Shown: piece after piece, positions 45,955 through 57,353 of the stretch
Layout of the letters: each line of letters opens with the position of its first letter
Position numbering within the stretch: position 1 is the stretch's first letter
Assembly: GCF_003194385.1 (NCBI RefSeq)
Contig: NZ_LAPT01000041.1
Location: 18,031 to 82,030 of the forward strand
Length of the DNA: 64,000 bases
Source: Pokkaliibacter plantistimulans
GTDB taxonomy: Bacteria > Pseudomonadota > Gammaproteobacteria > Pseudomonadales > Balneatricaceae
Direction of reading: 5' to 3'
The notes under the pieces: generated by a model
Seen by the model: the letters and a program-made list of their open reading frames with translations, nothing else
Database searches by the model: none
Told to the model about the DNA's origin: nothing
Translations under genes and position numbers: made by a program

Positions 45955-46531
45955 GGCCACTCCAGGCAAATCAACGATTCAGGCAGACACACGTTATACA
46001 AACAACCAGAACTATCTGTGCAGAACTGCAGCGCAATCTGTGCAGAACTATCCTATATAGACCCAGTTTCCGGCCTTAGCCAGTCCACTGCACTCACAAG
46101 CAGAACAGCTCGCAAGCTAAAATATGTTCGTAATATAACTACAACGGCGACACAAAATATTCTGATTATGGCATGCGCCGTCAGGTGAACCTGATTCTGG
46201 CTAAGCCAGCACAAGACCACCGATGGGGAGAGTTAGGCCGCGAAAGAGTAGCACAGATGCAAAATACAGCCAGTAAAATGGTGAAAAAATCACCATGCTA
46301 TCTAATCTGATACAAAGTGCTACAAGCTTTTTGACTATAAATATTCCACTTCAATACATATGTGAAATTTTTATTCCTATGTAATTTTTCGTATTACTAC
46401 CAAACTCTTACAGCACTACTGCCGCAGTCGTAATACTACTGGCAAGTCGGCGCCAGATCGCCGAAGATAGGGCACTTTATTTGATACAGTCGGTTAGTTT
46501 TTACCACCGACAGCCACGTTCAGAGGTCACC
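45955..46531. promoter_or_regulatory. Divergent AT-rich promoter region, nuoA / nucleoside hydrolase
   Basis: This 577-bp stretch contains no gene and is clearly richer in A and T than its surroundings between about 46120 and 46440. It must hold the nuo promoter (leftward) and that of the nucleoside hydrolase gene (rightward). A perfect inverted repeat ATGGTGA-N5-TCACCAT is at 46278-46296. A possible rightward -35 (TTGACT, 46331-46336) with a weak -10 (TACATA, 46355-46360) can be read, but this is uncertain. Confidence 0.55.
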
Positions 46532-47476
46532 ATGGCACGCAAAATCATTATCGATACGGATCCTGGCATCGACGATGCTATGGCGATCCTGTTCGCCTTT
46601 CATGCTCAGGAACTGGAAGTTCTGGGTCTGACCACCACCTACGGTAACGTTTCGGTCGAACAGTCCACCATCAATGCGCTGGCACTGGTTGAACTGGCGG
46701 GCAAGACGGTACCGGTCGCCAAAGGCGTTGCCGTACCCCGCGTACGCGAGCCCGGCGAGTTTCCCGACTTTGTGCACGGCAAGGATGGTTTCGGCAATAT
46801 CGGCTGGGCTGCTCCTGTCACTCAGGCCGACCCGCGCGATGCGGCGCAGTTCATCATTGATCAGGTTCGTGCCCATCCCGGTGAAGTCACCCTGATTGCA
46901 CTGGGTCCGCTGGGTAACCTGGCGGCGGCACTGGAGCGCGACCCTGAAATTGCCCATCTGGTGGATGAAGTGATTCTGATGGGCGGCACCTGGAAAGAGC
47001 GTGGCAACGTCTCCCCCGTGGCTGAAGCCAATATCATCAATGACCCTCACGCTGCCGATATGGTGTTTACCGCGCCCTGGCAGGTGGTGATGATCGGCCT
47101 CGATGTCACCCATCAGGTATTGCTGCAGAACTCCCTGCTGGAGCGGGTACGCAACGTCAATCCGAAGGAAGGCACCTTCCTTTATGACATCGCCCAGTTC
47201 TACATCAACTTCTACAGCGGTATTCACGATGTGGAAGGCTGCTACTTCCACGACGCTTCCTGCGTGGCCTACGCCCTGCAACCGGACATTTTCGGTGTCG
47301 CACGCGGCGCTGTGCGGGTGGCGACCGACGGGCTGGCGATGGGCCAGACCATCATCTGCCCGGAAGGCAAGACTTCTCCGCTGCCCGGCTGGGATAACGT
47401 GCCCATGACCGATATCTGCATGGAAGTGGACAGCGAGCGCCTGCTGCAGCTGTTTGAAGAGACACTGTGCCAGTAA
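46532..47476 (+). CDS. Inosine/uridine-preferring nucleoside hydrolase
   Basis: A 314-residue nucleoside hydrolase. The calcium-binding N-terminal motif DTDPGIDDA is at residues 8-16. Further active-site segments are TLIALGPLGNLA, VILMGGTWKERGNVSPVAEANIINDPHAA, and a late histidine in GLDVTHQVLL. These enzymes cleave the N-glycosidic bond of ribonucleosides in purine/pyrimidine salvage. The ATG at 46532 was chosen over 46481. It is monocistronic with its own terminator. Confidence 0.92.
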   Translation: MARKIIIDTDPGIDDAMAILFAFHAQELEVLGLTTTYGNVSVEQSTINALALVELAGKTVPVAKGVAVPRVREPGEFPDFVHGKDGFGNIGWAAPVTQADPRDAAQFIIDQVRAHPGEVTLIALGPLGNLAAALERDPEIAHLVDEVILMGGTWKERGNVSPVAEANIINDPHAADMVFTAPWQVVMIGLDVTHQVLLQNSLLERVRNVNPKEGTFLYDIAQFYINFYSGIHDVEGCYFHDASCVAYALQPDIFGVARGAVRVATDGLAMGQTIICPEGKTSPLPGWDNVPMTDICMEVDSERLLQLFEETLCQ

Positions 47477-47520
47477 CCGGATGGCATTAGCTGTATGGCA
47501 TTGGCCGCGACGGTAAACAC

Positions 47521-47553
47521 AGAGGGCAGCCCATGGGTTGCCCTCTGCTTTTA
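47521..47553 (+). terminator. Intrinsic terminator of the nucleoside hydrolase gene
   Basis: The stem AGAGGGCAGCCC / GGGTTGCCCTCT (47521-47546, one G-T pair) is followed by GCTTTTA. It lies 44 bp after the stop codon of the plus-strand gene. Confidence 0.8.
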
Positions 47554-47645
47554 GAGACTGGTTTTTTTAGAGACAGGGTTTTCAAAGCTGTTTTTTTAAA
47601 GAGGGCTTTTGCTGCTGCGTTATGGATGACAGCCATGACGGTATG

Positions 47646-47689
47646 AATAAAAAGCCACCGGCATCCTCAATAACAGCGATACCGGCAGC
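47646..47689 (-). terminator. Intrinsic terminator of the ydcSTUV-patD operon
   Basis: On the minus strand a stem of 12 pairs (47678-47689 with 47654-47665, some G-T) with a 12-base loop is followed by CTTTTTATT. It lies just after the patD stop. Confidence 0.75.
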
Positions 47690-47708
47690 GGGGTAACCTG
47701 ATCAGGGT

Positions 47709-49133
47709 TTACTGCTTGATCATCACATGGCGGATGGCGGTGTAGTCTTCCAGCCCGAACATCGACATATCCTTGCCATAACCGGACATTTTCATCCCAC
47801 CGTGGGGCATTTCATTGGTCAGCATAAAGTGGGTGTTCACCCAGGTGCAGCCATACTGCAGGCGGGCAGCTAAACGGGCGGCACGGCCACTGTCGGCGGT
47901 CCATACTGACGATGCCAGACCGTAGTCGGAATCGTTGGCCATACGCAGGCCCTGATCTTCGTCATCGAACAGAGTGACGGACACCACCGGCCCGAAGACT
48001 TCACGACGCACAATCTCATCATCCTGACGGGCACCGGCCAGTACCGTGGGCTGGAAGAAATAACCCTCTCCCTCACCACGCTGGCCGCCGGTGACCACTT
48101 CGATATGGCTCAGTGCCGCCGCGCGCTCCACAAAACCGGCCACCCGCTCGCGGTGTGCAGCCGTAATCAGCGGCCCAAGCTCAGTGTGCGGATCATCCTG
48201 CAGGCCCATTTTCAGGGTGGATACCGCACTGCCCAGATCGGCCACCAGCTTGTCGTAGATGCCTTTCTGCGCATAGATGCGACAGGCTGCGGTGCAGTCC
48301 TGCCCGGCATTGTAGTAACCGAAGGTGCGAATCCCCTCGACCACCGCCGCCAGATCAGCATCATCGAACACCAGCACCGGCGCCTTACCGCCCAATTCCA
48401 TGTGTGTACGCTTCATGGTGACCGCACCGCTTTGCACGATGTGCTGGCCGGTGGCAATGGAGCCGGTCAGCGATACCATCCGCACCTTGCTGTGGCTGAT
48501 CAGTGGATTACCTACCTGCTGGCCCCGGCCAAAGACAATGTTCACCACGCCAGCCGGGAACACCTCAGCCAGAATGGCCGCCAGTCGCAGGGTGGTCAGC
48601 GGTGTCTGTTCGGAGGGTTTGAGCACTACGGTGTTGCCCGCCGCCAGCGCGGGCGCCAGCTTCCACGCCGCCATCATCAGCGGGTAATTCCAGGGCGCGA
48701 TGGAGGCAACGACGCCAATGGGATCACGGCGGATCATCGAGGTGAAACCGGGCAGGTATTCACCCGCAGCCGCGCCGTTCATGCAGCGGCAGGCACCGGC
48801 AAAATAGCGGAACACGTCGGCAATGGCGGGCATTTCATCATTCAGTGCCGCCTGATAAGGCTTACCGCAGTTGTCGGACTCCAGTCTGGCCAGCTCTTCA
48901 GCATGACTGTCGATCAGATCGGCCAGTTTCAGCAGCAGCAGGGAGCGATCCTTGGGTGACGTCTGTGACCAGCTGTCGAAGGCCGCATCGGCCGCCAGCA
49001 CGGCCTCATTGACCTGCTCCGCACTGGCTTCCGGCAGGCTGGCCAGCACCGTGCCGCGCGCCGGGTTGAAGATCGTAAAGGGTTCGCCACCGCCCTGCAC
49101 CAGGCGGCCATTGATCAGCAGTTGGGTATACAT
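47709..49133 (-). CDS. patD: 4-aminobutanal (gamma-aminobutyraldehyde) dehydrogenase
   Basis: A 474-residue NAD+-dependent aldehyde dehydrogenase. The catalytic cysteine C280 is in [10 protein letters not shown] and the general base E246 in [18 protein letters not shown] is the substrate/NAD loop. Its place as the last gene after ydcS-T-U-V matches E. coli ydcSTUV-patD, where the enzyme oxidises 4-aminobutanal from putrescine to GABA. ATG 49133 is set by AAGGGG nine bases upstream. A close paralog lies at 54765-56207. Confidence 0.88.
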   Translation of the reverse strand: MYTQLLINGRLVQGGGEPFTIFNPARGTVLASLPEASAEQVNEAVLAADAAFDSWSQTSPKDRSLLLLKLADLIDSHAEELARLESDNCGKPYQAALNDEMPAIADVFRYFAGACRCMNGAAAGEYLPGFTSMIRRDPIGVVASIAPWNYPLMMAAWKLAPALAAGNTVVLKPSEQTPLTTLRLAAILAEVFPAGVVNIVFGRGQQVGNPLISHSKVRMVSLTGSIATGQHIVQSGAVTMKRTHMELGGKAPVLVFDDADLAAVVEGIRTFGYYNAGQDCTAACRIYAQKGIYDKLVADLGSAVSTLKMGLQDDPHTELGPLITAAHRERVAGFVERAAALSHIEVVTGGQRGEGEGYFFQPTVLAGARQDDEIVRREVFGPVVSVTLFDDEDQGLRMANDSDYGLASSVWTADSGRAARLAARLQYGCTWVNTHFMLTNEMPHGGMKMSGYGKDMSMFGLEDYTAIRHVMIKQ

Positions 49134-49224
49134 GGTCGACATCCCCTTGGGTGTTGATAACCGGACAGACGGCCCGCCGGTGGACAGGCCGGTAAAGCGC
49201 AACAATGAAGGCAGTGGCGTGCGG

Positions 49225-50041
<817 letters not shown>

Positions 50042-50052
<11 letters not shown>

Positions 50053-50989
50053 CGAAAGCCCCCATACGTTTGACAATGCTGAGGTAGACCGCGATCAGTA
50101 CGATAGGCACCAGCGTAAAGGCCGCCGCCATCGGCATATTGCCGATCGCTCCCTGCTGGGCATAGACCATGGAGCCGAGGAAGTAGCCGGGCGGGCCGAC
50201 CAGCTGCGGCACGATGTAGTCCCCCAGGGTCAGCGAAAAGGTGAAGATGGAACCCGCTGCCACTCCCGGCACCGCCAGCGGCAGGATCACATGCAGCAGG
50301 GTCTGACGCGGTGTAGCACCGAGATCGGCGGAGGCCTGCAGCACCGAAGGCGGCAGCCGCTCCAGCACAGCCTGAATGGGCAGAATCATGAACGGCAGCC
50401 AGATATAGGTGAACACCAGAAAGCGGCCAAGGTTCGAGGTCGACAGCGTCTTGCCGCCGATGCCCGGCAGCTGCAACAGCGCATCCACCACGCCATCCAG
50501 ATGCAGCAGACTGGCGAACCAGTACAGCACGCCGTCCTTCGACAGCAGCAGCGTCCAGGCATAGACCTTGACGATATAACTGGCCCACATCGGCAGCATC
50601 ACCCCGATATAGAACACCGCCTTCATCCGCTCGCTGCAGCAGCGGGCCATGTAGTAGGCAACGGGAAAGGCCAGCAGGGCGCTGAACAGCGTGACGGCGA
50701 TGGCCATGCCCAGCGTGCGCAGAATGATGTCGTAGTTGGCCGGCTGGAACAGGTTGACGAAATTCTGCAAGGTCAGGTCGGTGCTGACCGTCATGGTGAA
50801 GTCGTCAAAGGTATAGAAGCCCTGCCATAGCAGGCTCAGCAGCGAGCCGATGTAGATAATGCCGAACCACAACAGCGGCGGGGTCAGCAACAGCAGCAGA
50901 TAGAAGTTGGGCCGCCGGTACAGCATCGAGGCGATACGCCGCATGGGCGTCGGTGCAGACGGTGGCGTCATGCTCAGAGTCCTGTCCAT
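50042..50989 (-). CDS. ydcU: Polyamine-type ABC transporter permease (YdcU-like)
   Basis: A 315-residue permease with six membrane helices of the PotB/PotH group ([23 protein letters not shown]). The EAA loop is [34 protein letters not shown] 50989 was chosen over 51013 because GGGA lies seven bases before it. Confidence 0.9.
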
Positions 50990-50993
50990 GGGA

Positions 50994-52028
50994 TCATCCC
51001 GCCAGCGGTTCATGCAGGCTCACCATGGCCTGCCGTGACCAGCGCGCCAGCAGGGGCTGACCGGGTTGTGGCAGGCTGTCCTGTTCCGCGGCAAAGGCAT
51101 TGGCGCAGCTGACCGTCAGGCTGTCGCCATTGTCGAGCCGCAGCTCAAAACGGGTAGCAGCCCCCTGATACTGCACGTCCTGCAGCACCCCGCGTACCTG
51201 CACCTCATCCGCTGCCAGTGGCAGTTGCTGATCAGCCAGCCGGATATGTTCAGGGCGGATGGAGAAGGGCCGCTGCTGGCCCGTCAGTGCCAGTGCCATT
51301 TCACCGCGCAGCACGTTGGACGTGCCGACAAACTCGGCAACAAACGGGGTAGCCGGCTGCATATACAGATTGCGCGGCGTATCCACCTGCTCGATGCGGC
51401 CACGATTGAACACCGCGACCCGGTCCGACATGGACAGCGCTTCGCTCTGATCATGGGTAACGAAGATAAAAGTGATACCCAGCTGGCGCTGCAGCTTCTT
51501 CAGCTCGCTCTGCATCTGCTCACGCAGCTTGAGATCAAGTGCGCCCAGCGGTTCATCCAGTAACAGCACCCGCGGCCGGTTGACCAGCGCCCGGGCCAGT
51601 GCCACACGCTGACGCTGACCGCCGGACAGCTGGGCCGGTTTGCGCTGACCAAAGCCATCGAGCGCCACCATCGCCAGTGCCTCTTCGGCACGCTGATAGC
51701 GCTCGGTCTTGCCCACGCCCTTGACCTTGAGGCCGTAGGCAACGTTATCCAGCACCTGCATGTGCGGGAACAGCGCATAGTCCTGAAACACCGTATTCAC
51801 GTCACGCTGGTAGGGCGGTAAACCGGTGGCTTCGCTGCCATGGATGCGGATACTGCCGCTGCTGGGCTGCTCAAAACCGGCAATCAGCCGCAGGCAGGTG
51901 GTCTTGCCGGAGCCGGAAGGCCCGAGCATGGAAAAGAATTCGCCTTCGGCGATAGTGATGGAGACGTCATCCACGGCCTTGACCGCACCGTAGTGGCGGG
52001 ACACATGGGTAAACTGCACTGCACTCAT
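50994..52028 (-). CDS. ydcT: Polyamine-type ABC transporter ATPase (YdcT-like)
   Basis: A 344-residue ATPase of the PotA class. Walker A GPSGSGKTT (about 36-44), Q-loop TVFQDYALFPHM, signature LSGGQRQR, Walker B LLLDEPLGALDLKLREQMQ, and H-loop FVTHDQSEAL. A C-terminal TOBE domain (about 240-344) completes it. It energises import by the two following permeases. Confidence 0.93.
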   Translation of the reverse strand: MSAVQFTHVSRHYGAVKAVDDVSITIAEGEFFSMLGPSGSGKTTCLRLIAGFEQPSSGSIRIHGSEATGLPPYQRDVNTVFQDYALFPHMQVLDNVAYGLKVKGVGKTERYQRAEEALAMVALDGFGQRKPAQLSGGQRQRVALARALVNRPRVLLLDEPLGALDLKLREQMQSELKKLQRQLGITFIFVTHDQSEALSMSDRVAVFNRGRIEQVDTPRNLYMQPATPFVAEFVGTSNVLRGEMALALTGQQRPFSIRPEHIRLADQQLPLAADEVQVRGVLQDVQYQGAATRFELRLDNGDSLTVSCANAFAAEQDSLPQPGQPLLARWSRQAMVSLHEPLAG

Positions 52029-52182
52029 GATTTAACCTCAGTCGCCACGTTATCCCGCCAGCGGGCAGAACGTGGACAGCCTTTTCGTCAGCCATGCTGA
52101 CCCGCTCAAGCCACCCGGCGGCATCGCTGCGCGCCGGGCCTTTGCCTGTCTCTGCGTGACCAGTCGCCGGTCGGTCAGGCGG

Positions 52183-53340
52183 CTAGCGCCCGCCCATGAT
52201 GGCGATGTAATCCTGCGTCCAGCGGCTGTAGGGCACACACTGGCCTTCGGCTTCGCATTTGCTGGTCGGCGTCTTCCAGAACGCGATCTTGTCGAACTGC
52301 TCGAAGCCATTGGCTTTGCAACCCTCTGCACCAAGCAGGTCGTTGTCCTTGCAGGCCGCCGGTACCGCAGGCACCGAACCGAACCAGGCGGCAACGTCAC
52401 CCTGTACCTTGGGGGTAATCGACCAGCTCAGCCATTTGTAGGCACAGACAGGGTGGGCAGCATCGGTCGCCAGCATGGTGGTATCGGCCCAGCCGGTCAC
52501 GCCTTCCTTGGGAAAGACGGTGGCAATCGGCTGACCTTCGGCGATCAGGGCATTGGCCTGGAAGGGCCAGGCACTGGAGGCCACCACGCCTTCGTTCTTG
52601 AAATCACTCATCTGTACGTTGTAGTCATGCCAGTAACGGTGAATCAGATCATGCTGGCCACGCAGCAGTTCCAGCACCGCCGCATACTGGGTGTCGTTCA
52701 GTTCGTAGGGATCCTTGATGCCGAGCTCAGGCTGATGGGCTTTCAGGTACAGCGCCGCATCGGCGATATAGATCGGGCCGTCATAGGCCTGCACCCGGCC
52801 TTTGTTGCTCTTGCCATCGGGCAGGGTCATCTCTTTGAACACCACGTCCCAGCTGTCAGGCGCGCTGGTAAAAGTCTTGGTGTTGTACATCAGCAGGTTG
52901 GGGCCCCACTGGAAAGGCACGCCGTAATGTTCGCCGTTAACGGTGAACCAGGGCGCATCCTTGAGGCGGTCATCGACCCCGGCATAATCACCGACCAGTG
53001 TGAGATTGACCGGTTGTACCCGCTTACCGTAGATCAGCCGCAAGGACGCATCGCCTGATGCCGTCACCAGATCGTAGCCGCCCTTGGCCATCAGGCTGAC
53101 CATCTCGTCCGAAGTGGCGGCGGTTTTGACGTTGACCTGACAGCCGCTGTCTTTCTCGAACTGGGTCACCCAGTCATAGGCCTTGTCGGTGTCGCCGCGT
53201 TCGATGTAACCGGGCCAGGCGACAATATCCACGCGGCCCTCACCCTTGCCCAGTGACTGCAAAGGTTCGGCGGCCTGGACACTGGCAGCGGCCAGCAGCA
53301 GGGTAGTCAGGGTACTGAGCGCAAAGGTTGCTTTTGCCAT
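52183..53340 (-). CDS. ydcS: Polyamine-type extracellular binding protein (YdcS-like)
   Basis: A 385-residue periplasmic protein. MAKATFALSTLTTLLLAAASVQAAEP is a signal peptide with cleavage near AQA/AA|EP. The mature part is of the spermidine/putrescine-binding family (VDIVAWPGYIERGDTDKAYDWVTQFEKDSGCQVNVKTAATSDEM), with aromatic residues along the ligand cleft. ATG 53340, with GGGGA upstream, was chosen. It heads the ydcSTUV-patD operon. E. coli YdcS binds a polyamine-like ligand and has also been linked to polyhydroxybutyrate. Confidence 0.92.
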   Translation of the reverse strand: MAKATFALSTLTTLLLAAASVQAAEPLQSLGKGEGRVDIVAWPGYIERGDTDKAYDWVTQFEKDSGCQVNVKTAATSDEMVSLMAKGGYDLVTASGDASLRLIYGKRVQPVNLTLVGDYAGVDDRLKDAPWFTVNGEHYGVPFQWGPNLLMYNTKTFTSAPDSWDVVFKEMTLPDGKSNKGRVQAYDGPIYIADAALYLKAHQPELGIKDPYELNDTQYAAVLELLRGQHDLIHRYWHDYNVQMSDFKNEGVVASSAWPFQANALIAEGQPIATVFPKEGVTGWADTTMLATDAAHPVCAYKWLSWSITPKVQGDVAAWFGSVPAVPAACKDNDLLGAEGCKANGFEQFDKIAFWKTPTSKCEAEGQCVPYSRWTQDYIAIMGGR

Positions 53341-53820
53341 GGTGATATCCCCTATCAGAACGGTAAATGCGATCGTTGATGCCCGCCGTGCAGCCCGATG
53401 GCCGTACAACACAGCGGCGCTCTGGCGCGCCATACCTGACAAGCAGGACATGGACACGTTGTAAGCAAACCAGTCACCCACAGGGGGCGAACCATCCAAC
53501 TCAATGACAGGACAGGCGCAGTAACTGCGCCGGGACAGGGCGGTAACGCTAATAAGCCATCAGTGTTTGTTGTTATTGGTGCTGGCTGCGCGGGTTCGCG
53601 GCACATTCGCAGAGCGCACGGCGACCCGTTGTTGACAGGGAAAGACTAGTCGGCCCCTGTAAGACATAGCAAATTGTTAATACGGAATGCAGCATTCGAA
53701 AAAATCGATACCTGCAAAACCACCGTCTGTGCTAGAACCTAGCAGGCCGCAGCGCTCCCTTCCGGGTGGCTGAATGCGCTATCGAACGCCCTTGTTTGCT
53801 GTTGGGAAGCCTTACCCGCC
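53341..53820. promoter_or_regulatory. Divergent regulatory region, ydcS / LysR
   Basis: A 480-bp non-coding region lies between two divergent operons. A perfect inverted repeat GAATGC-A-GCATTC is at 53685-53697, just beside AT-rich sequence, in the place expected for a LysR operator that controls both directions. No promoter was read with confidence. Confidence 0.45.
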
Positions 53821-54768
53821 ATGATGACCCTGCGCCAGATCCGTTATTTCATTGCCATCGCCGAAACCGGTTCGATCTCGGCGGCAGCGGCGGCGGTGCA
53901 TATTTCGCAGTCAACCCTGACCACGGCTCTCAAGCAGCTGGAGGATGACCTTGGCGCGGTGCTGTTCAGTCGTCATGCCAAGGGGATGCAGCTCACCCAT
54001 CAGGGCCATCAGTTTCTGCGTCAGGCCCATCTGATTCTGGCGTCGGTAGACAATGCCCGGCGCAGCCTGCGGCAGAGCACTGACAGTGTCAGCGGTCAGC
54101 TCAATATCGGCGTGACCAGTCTGGTAGCGGGCTACTATCTGGCCGATCTGCTGTCGCGCTTCCAGCGCATCTATCATCAGGTCGATATCCGCGTGGTCGA
54201 GGATGATCGCGCCTATATCGAACATCTGCTGGTCAGCGGCGAGCTGGATATCGGCGTACTGATCCTCAGCCAGCTGGATTACCGCAGCGCCCTCAACAGC
54301 GAAATTCTGACCCACTCGCCCTATCGCCTGTGGCTGCCGCCGCAGCATACCTTCCTTGATCTCGACAGCATCAGCCTCACCGACCTGCAGCAGGAACCCC
54401 TGATCATGCTCAGCGTGGATGAAATGGAGGAGCGGGTGCGGGCACTGTGGCAGCGGGCGCCGGGCAAACCCTGGGTCAGCATGCGCAGCGCTTCGGTGGA
54501 AGCGGTACGCAGTCTGGTGGCGGCCGGTATGGGTCTGGCGCTGATGCCGGACATGACCTACCGGCCCTGGTCGGTAGAAGGTGATGTGGTGGAAGCCCGT
54601 CCGGTGGTGGAAGTGGCCGATACACTGGATATCGGTCTGGCCTGGCGCCGTGGCCGTGCCCGCACCGAGCTGATCGATCATTTCCTGGCGGTGGCCCGCG
54701 AACCGCGTCCCAGCGCCCAGTCCATTATCAAACATCCCCGTCTGCGCACTCTGGAGGAACGCGAATGA
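53821..54768 (+). CDS. LysR-family regulator of the polyamine module
   Basis: A 315-residue LysR protein. The helix-turn-helix lies in [34 protein letters not shown]. The effector domain covers about 90-295 ([27 protein letters not shown]). Its stop overlaps the start of the following aldehyde dehydrogenase (ATGA), so the two are co-translated. It is divergent from ydcS. A role as polyamine- or aminoaldehyde-responsive activator is inferred from position. Confidence 0.9.
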   Translation: MMTLRQIRYFIAIAETGSISAAAAAVHISQSTLTTALKQLEDDLGAVLFSRHAKGMQLTHQGHQFLRQAHLILASVDNARRSLRQSTDSVSGQLNIGVTSLVAGYYLADLLSRFQRIYHQVDIRVVEDDRAYIEHLLVSGELDIGVLILSQLDYRSALNSEILTHSPYRLWLPPQHTFLDLDSISLTDLQQEPLIMLSVDEMEERVRALWQRAPGKPWVSMRSASVEAVRSLVAAGMGLALMPDMTYRPWSVEGDVVEARPVVEVADTLDIGLAWRRGRARTELIDHFLAVAREPRPSAQSIIKHPRLRTLEERE

Positions 54769-56207
54769 GCCCTGCAAGCGAACTGGAAACCCGTCTGCTG
54801 ATCGACGGCGAGCGGGTGGCAGGCGAGGGCCCGCACGAGGCCATCATCAATCCGCGTACCGGCGAACCGATTCTGAGTGTGGCCGAAGCCTCGATTGAGC
54901 AGCTGGATGCCGCCGTCGCAGCAGCCAGAAGCGCCTTCAAAAGCTGGTCGAAAACCTCACCACTACAGCGCGCCAGTGTCCTGCTGGCCATTGCCGATGC
55001 GATTGAAGCCGAAGGCGAAAGCCTGGCGCAGCGGGAGTCCCTCAACTGCGGCAAGCCGCTGCATCTGGTACGACGTGATGAAATCCCGGCGGCGGCGGAC
55101 GTCTTTCGCTTTTTTGCCGGAGCGGTGCGCAATCAGTACGGCCCGGTAGCAGGGGAATACCTGCCCGGTTACACCAGCATGGTGCGCCGTGACCCGCTCG
55201 GCGTAATCGGCTCCATCGCCCCCTGGAACTATCCGCTGATGATGGCCGCCTGGAAACTGGCGCCCGCGCTGGCGGCAGGCAATACCCTGGTCTTCAAGCC
55301 CTCGGAACAGACCCCGCTGACCACACTGGCACTGGCGGGCCTGCTGGCCGAGCGGCTGCCTCGCGGTGTGGTCAACATTCTGACCGGTCGCGGCGACAGT
55401 ATCGGCAGCCCGCTGGTAGCCCATCGTGGTATCCGTATGGCCTCGCTGACCGGTGACATCACGACAGGTCAGAAGGTGCTGCAGGCCGCCGTACGTACGG
55501 TCAAGCGCACCCACCTTGAGCTGGGCGGCAAGGCGCCGGTGATCGTCCTTAACGATGCCGATCTGCAGCAGGTGGTGGAGGGCATTCGCACCTATGGCTA
55601 CTACAATGCCGGGCAGGACTGCACCGCTGCCTGTCAGGTGTTTGCCGAGCAGGGTATTCACGATCAGCTGGTCAGCGCGCTGGCCGATGCTGTCAGCAGC
55701 CTGCGTTACGGGCAGGACGATGACAGCCGCAACGAACTGGGGCCACTGATCAGCGAACGCCAGCGCAACAGCGTGGCCAGCTTTGTTGAGAGAGCGCTGG
55801 AGCAGGACCATATCGAGGCGGTGTGCGGCGGTGCCATCCCCGCCCGCCCGGGCTTCTACTATCAGCCGACCTTGCTGGTGGGCGCCCGCCACGACGATGA
55901 GATTACCCAGCGTGAAGTGTTTGGCCCGGTGGTCAGCATCACCCGCTGCGAAGACGCCAGCCAGGCGCTGGACTGGGCCAATGACTCGGAATATGGCCTG
56001 GCATCCTCGGTCTGGACCCGAGATATCGGCAAGGCCATGGCCCTGTCAAGCCAGCTGCAATACGGCAGCACCTGGATCAACAGCCACTTTATGCTGCCCA
56101 GTGAAATGCCCCACGGCGGCGTGAAGCGCTCAGGCTACGGCAAGGATCTCTCGGTCTATTCGCTGGATGATTACAGCGCTGTACGGCATATCATGGTGAG
56201 GCATTGA
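54765..56207 (+). CDS. Second 4-aminobutanal-type aldehyde dehydrogenase
   Basis: A 480-residue aldehyde dehydrogenase, a paralog of the patD product at 47709-49133. Shared blocks: [55 protein letters not shown], and the active site [10 protein letters not shown] with C286 and E252. It is co-translated with the LysR regulator. It may oxidise a related aminoaldehyde, or serve as a differently regulated copy of PatD. Confidence 0.9.
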   Translation: MSPASELETRLLIDGERVAGEGPHEAIINPRTGEPILSVAEASIEQLDAAVAAARSAFKSWSKTSPLQRASVLLAIADAIEAEGESLAQRESLNCGKPLHLVRRDEIPAAADVFRFFAGAVRNQYGPVAGEYLPGYTSMVRRDPLGVIGSIAPWNYPLMMAAWKLAPALAAGNTLVFKPSEQTPLTTLALAGLLAERLPRGVVNILTGRGDSIGSPLVAHRGIRMASLTGDITTGQKVLQAAVRTVKRTHLELGGKAPVIVLNDADLQQVVEGIRTYGYYNAGQDCTAACQVFAEQGIHDQLVSALADAVSSLRYGQDDDSRNELGPLISERQRNSVASFVERALEQDHIEAVCGGAIPARPGFYYQPTLLVGARHDDEITQREVFGPVVSITRCEDASQALDWANDSEYGLASSVWTRDIGKAMALSSQLQYGSTWINSHFMLPSEMPHGGVKRSGYGKDLSVYSLDDYSAVRHIMVRH

Positions 56208-56247
56208 GAGTGTGGAGAGGCGTATACCTCTGCCGGCAAAGTGCATG

Positions 56248-56724
56248 TCACGAATCCGGCTTTACCGTTTCAAGCTCACCCAGCTTTTCCCGCAACAGAT
56301 CCAGAATGTCATGTTGCGGGGACAACCGGCACAGGTGCTGACAAAACTCACGTGCACCTGCTAGCAGCGCCTGACAGAATACGTCTTTCTCCAGAATCGC
56401 AGCTTTCACACTGTTAGCACGGATCTCAAACTGGAAGTGGCCCGCATCCATTTCTACCCCTGTCACCCGAATGGCCTGATCAGGAAAGGAGAAAGCAAAG
56501 TGCCCTTCTTTCTTCAGTAAAAGTGCAGCATCAAGAAAATCCAGCCACAACTCATCGATATAGTCCCACATTGACAATGAAATAAATGCTTCATTATCAA
56601 TGCTGAGCGTCATCGCGCCTTCGATATAGAGATTATCTGGCAAGCAATAGGGCAATGGCGCGCTACATTGGTCCAGACTGATCAAGTTATTTTCGTATCT
56701 AATATAACTAGCAATTATAATCAT
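56248..56724 (-). CDS. Small protein, paralog 1, candidate immunity protein
   Basis: A 158-residue soluble protein with no known motif. It shares a pattern with the next gene: YIEGA, then an L/M...MW-YID motif (SLSMWDYIDELWLDFLDA), F-FPDQ-I (FSFPDQAIRV) and a C-terminal helical half. The gene is lower in GC than the aldehyde dehydrogenase next to it, particularly towards its 5' end (near 56724). It sits at the far end of the small-gene stack downstream of the RHS toxin, which is where immunity genes collect. Function unknown. Confidence 0.7.
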   Translation of the reverse strand: MIIIASYIRYENNLISLDQCSAPLPYCLPDNLYIEGAMTLSIDNEAFISLSMWDYIDELWLDFLDAALLLKKEGHFAFSFPDQAIRVTGVEMDAGHFQFEIRANSVKAAILEKDVFCQALLAGAREFCQHLCRLSPQHDILDLLREKLGELETVKPDS

Positions 56725-56766
56725 CTACCAAAACACTAAAACCAATCTTAATAAAAAGACAGATAT

Positions 56767-57210
56767 TCAAATTTCATTGAGGACACTTAAAACGTGTTTA
56801 TATTTTTCCTGATGCGGAATAATTTTCCCCAATTTCTCAAAAAATTCCAAAGCAGACATTTTTAAAGCGTACAGATACTCATCTATTCGAACTGTTTCAC
56901 TTACTGAAGAATGACATTTAACAGTAATGCTTAACCAGTTCTCATCAACTGGAGAAAAGGAAACTTCTATAGGCTGGTCGGGGAAACAGCACCCGTAGGG
57001 CTTATTATTTTTTATACAGCCCACCCCATCTACAAGATAAGCGAGCAGTTGGTCTATGTAATTCCACATTGTTTTATCCATAAGGACCACACCGTTAGCT
57101 TTAAGCTCTATGGCCCCCTCAATATAGTTCAGATCAACTATTTCCCCGGCATACTCATTACAAGGATAAAAACTCTCCCCGTTCTTAAAAAAACATTGAA
57201 TTTCAACCAC
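56767..57210 (-). CDS. Small protein, paralog 2, candidate immunity protein
   Basis: A ~147-residue soluble protein, clearly low in GC. It shares with paralog 1 the blocks YIEGAIEL, KTMWNYIDQLLAYLVDG and CCFPDQPIEV. A GTG at 57210 has AGAGG six bases upstream and is preferred; a GTG at 57225 is the alternative. No catalytic residues or membrane segments are evident. It may be an immunity protein for a lost or alternative RHS tip. Not recognised from any named family. Confidence 0.7.
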   Translation of the reverse strand: MVEIQCFFKNGESFYPCNEYAGEIVDLNYIEGAIELKANGVVLMDKTMWNYIDQLLAYLVDGVGCIKNNKPYGCCFPDQPIEVSFSPVDENWLSITVKCHSSVSETVRIDEYLYALKMSALEFFEKLGKIIPHQEKYKHVLSVLNEI

Positions 57211-57353
57211 TGGCGACCTCTGCACGCTTTCTGTTTCACCTTCTGGAAAATTTGACTATTGCTTCAAATACTTTATTCGGCCCATAAAGGGGTTATCTGA
57301 TACGGTGCATTGCGCAACAGAGGGTATTTTCCAGTTGTGATAGACAGCAAGTC

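Noticed and set aside
56216..56231. Terminator after the second aldehyde dehydrogenase
   Set aside because: Only a five-base stem (AGAGG / CCTCT) without a T-run was seen.
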